Shown in pieces: positions 6,118-11,761 of a stretch of DNA of 11,761 nt. The DNA lies in NCBI GenBank assembly GCA_002495675.1, contig DAGH01000018.1:16093-27853 (forward strand), written 5' to 3'. The DNA comes from Euryarchaeota archaeon UBA182. Its GTDB lineage: Archaea > Thermoplasmatota > Poseidoniia > Poseidoniales > Thalassarchaeaceae. The notes beneath the pieces were generated by a model. It was not told the DNA's origin. It did no database searches and was given only the letters and a program-made list of their open reading frames with translations. A program made the translations under genes and the position numbers. Each line of letters starts with the position of its first letter. Within the stretch, counting starts at the first letter, position 1.

Positions 6118-7395
6118 ATGACAGACTGGAGCGCAAAAAACCCGTATACCTCTAATCTGACTCAAAACTTTGTGTTGAATGGAGAGGGTTCGGGGAAGGA
6201 AACTCGACACATAGTTTTCAATTTGGGGGACTCTGGTCTAGAATACAAAGCTGGAGATGCACTTGGAGTTATTCCCGTATCTCCGCCTGAACTGGTAAAT
6301 GATCTTCTGGAAGCAACTGGTTTCGATGGCTCGGAAACTGTCGAGACTCATCTCGGTGAGATGGAATTACAACAAGCCCTGAGATCGGCTTTTGAGATCC
6401 ACAGGCTCTCAAAAAAGTGGGTAAGGAACCTTGGAGGCCGATTAACCACTGATGTTGAGATAGGGATAAGAATCGTATCCAGAACTAGGTCATCAACCGA
6501 TGACGGAAGGGTCCTAGTTGAATGGAACGGATCAGGATTAGATGGAGATATGCCTAATGACTACGAAGTGATCGGCAAAGCCACCGACCCAGCGACAGAA
6601 CTGTGGAACGTCTTGAGCGAAGACGATGATGCCATGGAAGACTACATCTGGAGTCGAGACTACATAGATGCAATGAATGATTTTGGCCATATCATAACAA
6701 CACCACAACAACTTGTAGAGGGAATGGACAGGCTGAAGCCCAGACTCTATTCAATTGCCAGTAGCCCAGAACATGAACCCGGCACGGTGCATCTTACTGT
6801 GGGAATCGTCAGATACAACCATCATGATAGAGATCGAACTGGGCTTGCGACGGGTTTTCTTGCCGATCGTTGCGACGTCGATGAATCAGAGATAGGGATA
6901 TTTATGTCCCCAACCAGGTCGTTTGTCTTGCCAAAGGACAAGTCAACAGATGTCATCATGGTGGGCCCAGGCACTGGAATAGCACCTTTCCGGGCCTATC
7001 TTCAGCAAAGAGACCTTGATGGTGCGACTGGTAGAAATTGGTTGTTCTTTGGCGATTGGACCGAGGAAGGAGAATACTACTACAAGGACGAGATGGAGGA
7101 CTGGAAAAATCGTGGAGTTCTGACTAAACATGACTTGGCGTGGTCCAGAGATGGGGAAGAGAAAGTTTACGTCCAACATCTAATGAAAAAGAATGGAGAA
7201 GAGATCTGGAATTGGATTGATGGAGGAGCGTACTTCTATGTATGTGGCGACAAGTCCAGAATGGCGAAGGACGTGCATAAAACACTCATATCCATTTGCG
7301 CTGAACATGGAGGTATGTCCGATGAAGACGCCCACGAGTTCGTTGAGACTAGGATGATGAGAACAGAAAAGCGATATCTCAGGGACGTGTATTGA
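6118..7395 (+). CDS. CysJ-like FAD/NADPH oxidoreductase lacking a flavodoxin domain
   Basis: This is an electron-transfer flavoprotein of the NADPH-cytochrome P450 reductase/sulfite reductase alpha family. In the 425-residue form from ATG 6118, the FAD domain shows RLYSIASSP at 209-217 and GLATGFL at about 242-248. The NADP-binding domain shows GPGTGIAPFRAYLQQR at 283-298, LFFGDW at 309-314 and FYVCGDKSRMAKDV at 373-386, and the end KRYLRDVY is the typical CysJ-type C terminus. The helical connecting domain lies between. The N-terminal FMN-binding flavodoxin domain of full-length CysJ is absent; the sequence begins directly with the FAD part, so a separate flavodoxin, ferredoxin or hemoprotein partner is likely. 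Sulfite reduction is one possibility, but no CysI-like gene is in the window. TTG 6094 and ATG 6109 are alternative starts; I prefer 6118 because AGGGG lies 10 nt upstream. It heads a same-strand group with the biotin carboxylase and PfkB genes. Confidence 0.85.
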   Translation: MTDWSAKNPYTSNLTQNFVLNGEGSGKETRHIVFNLGDSGLEYKAGDALGVIPVSPPELVNDLLEATGFDGSETVETHLGEMELQQALRSAFEIHRLSKKWVRNLGGRLTTDVEIGIRIVSRTRSSTDDGRVLVEWNGSGLDGDMPNDYEVIGKATDPATELWNVLSEDDDAMEDYIWSRDYIDAMNDFGHIITTPQQLVEGMDRLKPRLYSIASSPEHEPGTVHLTVGIVRYNHHDRDRTGLATGFLADRCDVDESEIGIFMSPTRSFVLPKDKSTDVIMVGPGTGIAPFRAYLQQRDLDGATGRNWLFFGDWTEEGEYYYKDEMEDWKNRGVLTKHDLAWSRDGEEKVYVQHLMKKNGEEIWNWIDGGAYFYVCGDKSRMAKDVHKTLISICAEHGGMSDEDAHEFVETRMMRTEKRYLRDVY

Positions 7396-7446
7396 GACTC
7401 CTCAGATCAGATGGACTCAAACGTAAGGCGCCACTCGCACAAGACG

Positions 7447-8781
7447 ATGGGATTCTCCAGAGTCCTCATAGCGAACCGCGGTGAAATTGCCCTAAGAATC
7501 TTGAGATCACTCCGCACCATGGGAATAGAGGTTGCAATCATACACGGAAGGGAAGACAGGACAAGTCTACCTGTGAGGCTGTCTGATTATGCGGTCCCAA
7601 TTTACCGGGAAGATCCACTACAAAGCTATCTCGACATCGAAGCAGTAGTGGAAGCCGCCAAGAGCGTTAGAGCTGACGCAGTGCACCCTGGGTATGGGTT
7701 TCTTGCAGAAAACCCAGCATTTGCTAGTAGGCTAAAAGATGAGGGCATCGTATTCATAGGCCCTTCATCGGAGGTACTGGAATTACTCGGGGACAAGATA
7801 CAAGCTCGTTCCACCATGGCTGCCGTTGGATTACCAGTCGCTGGAGGTTCTGACCTTCCCGTCGAGAACCCGGATGAAGCCAATTTGATTGCATCTGAGA
7901 TTGGATATCCCGTGATCATAAAGGCGGCGGCTGGGGGCGGCGGCATCGGAATGCAGGTCGTGGTGAGCCAAGATGGCCTTGATTCGGCATTCCGTGTGTG
8001 TTCCAGCAGAGCGAAGTCGGCCTTCGGGGATGGAAGGGTCTTCATCGAGAAGTACATCGAGAATGCTCAACACATTGAATTCCAGGTTCTAGGCGATGGA
8101 ACAAATGCAGTGCATTTCGGGGAAAGGTTCTGCTCAATCCAGAGGAGGCACCAGAAAATTCTGGAAGAAGGACCCTGGCTGGATGAAGACACTCGGAACA
8201 GCATGGGACAAAAAGTGGTAGAAGGGGCAAAAAAAGTTGGTTATTCTGGACTAGCCACATTCGAGTTTCTCAGGGACTCAAACGGAGAATTTTACTTCTT
8301 AGAAGTCAACCCCAGAGTACAGGTTGAACATACTGTGACGGAGCAATTGACTGGATTCGACCTGGTCTCTTTGGGGATAAGGGTAGCATCAGGGGAAAGC
8401 ATTGGAATATCGCAAGGTCAGATAAAACTAACAGGCCATGCAATTCAAGCTAGAATTAATGCCGAGAAACCAACAGACTTCTCTCCTGCACCCGGCCGAT
8501 TATGGGAATGCCTACTTCCTTCTGGACCGGGAATAAGAGTGGACTCACACGCTTGTTCTGGTTACTCCATGCCGAGGTGCTTCGACTCACTACTCGCCAA
8601 GATCATTTCTCACGGAAGGGACCGTGAGGAGGCTATATCGAGATTAGACGCAGCACTAAGAGAAACAGTTCTCGATGGTGTGGATACTCTAATCCCTCTT
8701 CACAGGAAAATACTACAAGAGCCCAACTTCCTGAACAAGAGCGTGTCAATTTCCTATCTTGAAGATCACAATTTTGGGTGA
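7447..8781 (+). CDS. accC: Biotin carboxylase subunit of an acyl-CoA or pyruvate carboxylase
   Basis: Biotin carboxylase uses ATP and bicarbonate to carboxylate biotin on a carrier protein. The 444-residue protein (from ATG 7447) has the full three-part ATP-grasp layout: FSRVLIANRGEIA at 3-15, VHPGYGFLAEN at 79-89, the glycine-rich ATP loop KAAAGGGGIGM at 159-169, GERFCSIQRRHQKILEE at 225-241, the catalytic segment EVNPRVQVEHTVTE at 286-299 and GHAIQARINAE at 330-340. Length matches stand-alone AccC (about 450), and no biotinyl or carboxyltransferase domain is fused. ATG 7411 would add 12 non-conserved residues; 7447 is preferred because the conserved strand begins there. It follows the reductase gene by 51 nt and is followed after 4 nt by the PfkB gene. 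No biotin carrier or carboxyltransferase gene is in the window, so the acyl acceptor (acetyl-CoA, propionyl-CoA or pyruvate) cannot be assigned. Confidence 0.93.
   Translation: MGFSRVLIANRGEIALRILRSLRTMGIEVAIIHGREDRTSLPVRLSDYAVPIYREDPLQSYLDIEAVVEAAKSVRADAVHPGYGFLAENPAFASRLKDEGIVFIGPSSEVLELLGDKIQARSTMAAVGLPVAGGSDLPVENPDEANLIASEIGYPVIIKAAAGGGGIGMQVVVSQDGLDSAFRVCSSRAKSAFGDGRVFIEKYIENAQHIEFQVLGDGTNAVHFGERFCSIQRRHQKILEEGPWLDEDTRNSMGQKVVEGAKKVGYSGLATFEFLRDSNGEFYFLEVNPRVQVEHTVTEQLTGFDLVSLGIRVASGESIGISQGQIKLTGHAIQARINAEKPTDFSPAPGRLWECLLPSGPGIRVDSHACSGYSMPRCFDSLLAKIISHGRDREEAISRLDAALRETVLDGVDTLIPLHRKILQEPNFLNKSVSISYLEDHNFG
8777..8781 (+). promoter_or_regulatory. Ribosome-binding site deciding the PfkB start
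   Basis: GGTGA is complementary to the TCACC core near the 3' end of archaeal 16S rRNA and lies 4 nt before the ATG at 8786. It overlaps the last codons and stop of the biotin carboxylase gene, which suggests translational coupling. It supports ATG 8786 over the in-frame TTG at 8759. Confidence 0.5.
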
Positions 8782-8785
8782 AAGA

Positions 8786-9751
8786 ATGGAGTTAGTTATC
8801 GTAGGAAGTGCTGGTTATGATGACATTGAGACACCAGTTGGAAAGGTTAGCGGCCTTCTTGGCGGATCTGCCATATATTCTGGGCTTTCCGCGGCTTTTC
8901 ATGCAAGAGACATAGGGCTACAGAGGCTTAGTGTGGGTATTGTTTCAATTGTGGGAGAAGACTTCGACCCTGATTCAGAAAGAAAATTGAGACAATCTGG
9001 GTTGGACCTAGGGGGTTTGAAAAGGTCAATGCTTCCTACATTTAGATGGTCTGGAAGATATGAGGGTTCAATGGACAATGCCGAGACCGTCTCAACGGAG
9101 CTAAATTCCCTCGCGGACTTCAACCCTGATTTTCCATTGGATTGGAAAAACTCAGAAATCGTATTCTGCTCCAGCGCTAGCCCAAAGTCTCAAAACTCAG
9201 TTCTGGATGCAAATCAGGGAGCTTTTGTCACTGCCTTGGACACTTTTGCCCTCTGGATAGAGGAAGATTTTCATGGCCTTTCCGAGGCATTGAGGAAGGT
9301 GGACATCGCGATTTTCAATGAAGATGAAGTTAACCGAATTGGCGACGACTCAAATTACATGGTTTCCGCTAAAAAAATAATGAGCGGAGAGTCATTAGAC
9401 GGAGGGGGACTTGTTGGCTCGGGGCCCGATTGCCTAATCGTAAAGCGAGGCAGTGCAGGTTGCGTATGCATCCATCGAGATGGAGTAATCACCCTACCAG
9501 CATATCCGGTTCCCAAGATTGTCGATCCGACGGGTTGTGGGGACGTATTCGCAGGCGCTTTTTTAGCTCAATTGGTTCCACTCAAAGGAAGAATTGCTGA
9601 TATTGAATCAATACGGAGAGCACTAGTCCATGCGACTGTAACTGCCTCGTTTAACATCGAATCATTCGGGACTGATGCAATTGCTAACTTGAAAAGGGGA
9701 AAATATAGGGCAAGATTAGACAAGTTTAGGAGAATGGTTGGAATCATCTAA
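8786..9751 (+). CDS. PfkB-family (ribokinase-like) carbohydrate or nucleoside kinase
   Basis: The 321-residue protein has the ribokinase/PfkB fold and should transfer the ATP gamma-phosphate to a hydroxymethyl group of a sugar, nucleoside or related compound. From ATG 8786: MELVIVGSAGYDDIETP is the first strand with the substrate-site Asp pair; GGSAIYSG at 26-33 is the first PfkB signature; NEDEV at 178-182 is the metal/phosphate N-x-x-E-type motif; KRGSAGC at 220-226 is the strand leading to the ATP site; and DPTGCGDVFAGAF at 247-259 is the second signature, with the anion hole and the catalytic base in GCGD (usual form GAGD, here Ala is Cys). Length is normal. The substrate cannot be read from the sequence. 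The start is 4 nt after the biotin carboxylase stop, so the two are probably co-translated, although a functional link is not obvious. Its 3' end overlaps the convergent membrane-protein gene by 8 bp. Confidence 0.88.
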   Translation: MELVIVGSAGYDDIETPVGKVSGLLGGSAIYSGLSAAFHARDIGLQRLSVGIVSIVGEDFDPDSERKLRQSGLDLGGLKRSMLPTFRWSGRYEGSMDNAETVSTELNSLADFNPDFPLDWKNSEIVFCSSASPKSQNSVLDANQGAFVTALDTFALWIEEDFHGLSEALRKVDIAIFNEDEVNRIGDDSNYMVSAKKIMSGESLDGGGLVGSGPDCLIVKRGSAGCVCIHRDGVITLPAYPVPKIVDPTGCGDVFAGAFLAQLVPLKGRIADIESIRRALVHATVTASFNIESFGTDAIANLKRGKYRARLDKFRRMVGII

Positions 9752-11177
9752 GATGTCTGACCCCGGGTATCCCCGCCTCTTGGCCGCCGTAGTCACTCGG
9801 CCTCATTTCACTAAACCTTGGAATCTCCAGATCTGGGAGATCTCTACTCTGTGTGTACGCGAGCCTTCTATTGTTCACGATCTTGTTGAGTGCAACTCGC
9901 CCTACTGCATCAGAAAATGACCTATTTGATGCCCCTCCTAGCCGCACCTCCGATTGGTGTCCTTGATCGGCTCGGAGCCTGAGTCTTTGAGTTGAAAAAA
10001 ACCTCATTGTGGGGGAAGGAAAAGTTTCTGATTCAAAGGCTCGATTCTCCCTCACTCTTCCCTTGATTTCCTTCTTGGAGGGTGCTAGGAGCCTTTCGAT
10101 TAGCGATTTGCCCCTTGGCCCTCGAAACATGGAATTGGCCGCCGGGAGATTTCTGCCCCTCCCCACGTCGTTCATTACCTGTCTAGCTCTGGCTTGTTTG
10201 ACTATTCCTGGACGACACTCCTCACGAACGGCTGCATCTGTTGGATTTGGGAGAGAGAACTCATGCTTTTTGACACCTTGATATTCCTCATTCGCCCGCT
10301 TGATCATCATTGAACTAGATTGTTCAATTGGCTCATTGATTGTGGGTTGAACTCCCCAACTATTCATGATCGAAGGCTCAGTTGAGATTGCCTCTTGCAC
10401 ATATTTTTCCGCGGGGGCCGGATCGTCAAACATACTCCATTCCAAACCAACATCCTCCTGATCAGTGAATCCGAAACTAGCATCAAAAGGAAGTTTGTCC
10501 TCAATCATAGGCTCTTCAAATACCGAAGAGAAAACTCCCCCCGTCGGCTCTAATTCTGGTTCGGCTGGCGTATGGCGTTCCATCTGGTTGTACTGCGGCT
10601 TAGCTACATGGGGGAGGCCCAGATCAAGCGTACTTGCAGGATCAGTAGCGTTCTCCGGCAACAAATTCTTGGTTGCGATCCTGTTCTCTTCGACTCTCAT
10701 CCATGATTTTCTAATTTCTATTCTGGCGTCATTGACCGTATGGCCGTGCATTACCCTGTTTAACATCTGATAGAGGTAGAGTAATTCGCTTTGGGTTCCT
10801 GAAATTAGGTGCCTAGTCCCGCTGTTGTGATCTATTGCCAATATCGGTAACCTAAAACCAACATACACCAAAACGCAAAAAGCACCCGAAAAACCAGCCA
10901 AATAGGAATATGGCTCCACCAATACCCTGAACGAGGAAATTATCAATGCGAGGCCTATGACTATCCATGTTCTGGAGAATTTCTGGATGTCGGTTTGCCT
11001 CAAACTATCAATTGAACCCAGCTCAATAGCAGTCCCCATGCCTCTAGCGTCCTCGAAACGAAGGCTCCGCTGGTCAAGAACTGCCCTGAAGTGTCTTGAC
11101 AGCCCGACCAGGGAGAGTCCGTCGAACCATTCCGACTCACTCCCCTCTGCTCGAGCCCGCGGCTCGGCTGAGTACAT
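9744..11177 (-). CDS. Membrane-anchored protein with a long charged cytoplasmic tail, unknown function
   Basis: No family was recognised with confidence. The 477-residue protein has a soluble N-terminal part (1-67), two adjacent hydrophobic helices at about 69-86 and 92-113, then a short conserved-looking segment (PILAIDHNSGTRHLISG at about 111-127 and a helix to about 145). The pattern of a strand-rich start ending in IELGSIDSL, two helices, and then an IDxxSGxRHLIxG segment recalls PH-like (DUF304-type) membrane proteins in which helices split the domain; this is a guess. From about 170 to the end the sequence looks disordered: an acidic Pro/Glu-rich stretch at 205-270 and an Arg/Lys-rich stretch at 320-445. 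With both helices as a hairpin, the two ends would lie on the same side of the membrane. The ATG at 11177 is supported by a TATA-like box about 30 nt upstream. The stop overlaps the end of the PfkB gene by 8 bp. Confidence 0.75.
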   Translation of the reverse strand: MYSAEPRARAEGSESEWFDGLSLVGLSRHFRAVLDQRSLRFEDARGMGTAIELGSIDSLRQTDIQKFSRTWIVIGLALIISSFRVLVEPYSYLAGFSGAFCVLVYVGFRLPILAIDHNSGTRHLISGTQSELLYLYQMLNRVMHGHTVNDARIEIRKSWMRVEENRIATKNLLPENATDPASTLDLGLPHVAKPQYNQMERHTPAEPELEPTGGVFSSVFEEPMIEDKLPFDASFGFTDQEDVGLEWSMFDDPAPAEKYVQEAISTEPSIMNSWGVQPTINEPIEQSSSMMIKRANEEYQGVKKHEFSLPNPTDAAVREECRPGIVKQARARQVMNDVGRGRNLPAANSMFRGPRGKSLIERLLAPSKKEIKGRVRENRAFESETFPSPTMRFFSTQRLRLRADQGHQSEVRLGGASNRSFSDAVGRVALNKIVNNRRLAYTQSRDLPDLEIPRFSEMRPSDYGGQEAGIPGVRHLR

Positions 11178-11202
11178 CCCAATACCCCTAAACTCGTATT
11201 AC

Positions 11203-11213
11203 GATTTATACTC
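11203..11213 (-). promoter_or_regulatory. TATA-like promoter element of the 477-residue membrane protein gene
   Basis: On the minus strand this reads GAGTATAAATC, a good archaeal TATA-type sequence, centred about 30 nt before the ATG at 11177. Transcription would begin about 4 nt before the start codon or at it, giving a nearly leaderless mRNA. It shows that the gene can be transcribed apart from the SelB-like gene upstream of it. Confidence 0.5.
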
Positions 11214-11215
11214 TT

Positions 11216-11247
11216 AGGCTGAAACAAGCCTGTGAGTCCAAAACAAA
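11216..11247 (-). terminator. Possible terminator region of the SelB-like gene
   Basis: About 13 nt after the stop of the SelB-like gene the minus strand carries a T-rich stretch (TTTGTTTT, about 11240-11247), the kind of sequence that ends archaeal transcripts. A small hairpin AGGCT-TGTTTC-AGCCT (11216-11231) follows. The T-run is interrupted and short, so this is weak. Confidence 0.25.
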
Positions 11248-11259
11248 CCATATTCGATG

Positions 11260-11761
11260 TTAGACCAGGTGTATATTCGAAACTGGACCAATGATTCTCA
11301 TCAGACCAGCATCGAGTTGAACCAACAGAGGGGGTTTGTCGAATTTGGTTCTGAGATCGATCGGCCTGTCCCAGTTCACAACCATGGTATATTCTTCGAT
11401 AGATTCTATCCTTCCAACAAAAAACTGGAGATCGAAGGACATGTGTACGATATCACCCGCTTTAGGGGTCTTACTCTGAAAAGCAGAAATCGCTACTGAC
11501 AAGCGACTTCTCTCTGACCTAGTGAGTAGATCCGATCCTTCAGATACGATTTGACTTCCTTTGTCCAGCGAGTCATCACTTACTCCCCTAAGTGCAATAC
11601 CAACCCTGTCCCCTGTCAAGGCCCTATCCACATCTTCATCCATCACCTGTAGGGATCTTACAATCCCGTCTGCCTTCTTTGGGTATATTCTCACATTTTC
11701 ATGTCTTTCCAACATACCTGACCTTACATATCCTATCCCAACTAAACCTATTCCCTTGACT
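11260..11761 (-). CDS. SelB/EF-Tu-like translation GTPase, C-terminal part (cut by window edge)
   Basis: Only the last 166 codons are inside the window; the G domain lies beyond base 11761, since the frame stays open to the edge (VKGIGLVGIGYVRSG before the first internal Met). Visible domain 2 features are VKGIGLVGIGYVRSG and, later, VRSLQVMDEDVDRALTGDRVGIALRGV, which follow the archaeal SelB pattern (VKGxGTVxxG, then a VRSIQxHDxDV-type segment and a GDRVGLALKGV-type strand). The rest is a domain 3-type beta barrel (KAGDIVHMSFDLQFFVGRIESIE; end in LMRIIGPV). It stops right after domain 3, without the extra C-terminal domain that selenocysteine-specific factors use. It could be a SelB paralogue with another translational role, or another EF-Tu-family GTPase. 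It is the gene upstream of the membrane-protein gene on the same strand, 82 nt away, with its own likely end signal. Confidence 0.8.
   Translation of the reverse strand, partial: VKGIGLVGIGYVRSGMLERHENVRIYPKKADGIVRSLQVMDEDVDRALTGDRVGIALRGVSDDSLDKGSQIVSEGSDLLTRSERSRLSVAISAFQSKTPKAGDIVHMSFDLQFFVGRIESIEEYTMVVNWDRPIDLRTKFDKPPLLVQLDAGLMRIIGPVSNIHLV

Noticed and set aside
9744..9751. 8-bp overlap of convergent gene ends as a sign of a frame error
   Set aside because: Both frames end with clean stops after normal C-termini; small tail-to-tail overlaps are common in compact archaeal genomes.

Overview
The window reads as a gene-dense chromosomal segment of a mesophilic archaeon. The archaeal markers are an Orc1/Cdc6 replication initiator, archaeal-type CoA enzymes (a COG1019-type phosphopantetheine adenylyltransferase joined to a GTP-dependent dephospho-CoA kinase domain), the end of an archaeal SelB-like translation GTPase, and TATA-type promoters placed for leaderless mRNAs. 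Bacterial-looking metabolic genes (biotin carboxylase, a CysJ-like flavin reductase), moderate GC and orphan membrane proteins fit a planktonic Thermoplasmatota archaeon such as Marine Group II (Poseidoniales). That placement is an inference from gene content and was not tested.

Layout. 1-1749 (+): the 3' part of an unrecognised 582-residue protein, perhaps continuing upstream. 1750-2109: a gap with a TATA-like box, then about 315 nt of GC-rich sequence (179 G+C in the 300 bases 1801-2100, hand count, against about 37-47% in three sampled 60-base stretches of neighbouring genes). It can be drawn as a set of mutually compatible nested helices and is a candidate structured RNA or leader. 2110-3126 (+): CoA-biosynthesis fusion. 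3134-4945 (-): orc1/cdc6 followed by a small four-helix membrane protein. 4946-5213: an AT-rich, repeat-containing gap upstream of orc1 that could hold a replication origin. 5214-6005 (-): a metallo-beta-lactamase-fold hydrolase. 6006-6117: a divergent promoter region with an inverted repeat. 6118-9751 (+): a tight three-gene cluster of FAD/NADPH reductase, biotin carboxylase and PfkB-family kinase. 9744-11177 (-): an orphan protein with two membrane helices and a long charged tail. 11260-11761 (-): the C-terminal part of a SelB/EF-Tu-like GTPase, cut by the window edge.

How the genes fit together. The fusion enzyme would carry out the last two steps of CoA synthesis, and biotin carboxylase usually serves acyl-CoA carboxylases, so part of the window touches CoA and acyl-CoA metabolism, though the two genes are not in one operon. 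The most interesting items are the structured locus at 1791-2106 lying directly before the CoA gene, the fusion itself, and the SelB-like factor that ends without a SECIS-binding domain. I see no insertion sequence, CRISPR array, tRNA or rRNA.
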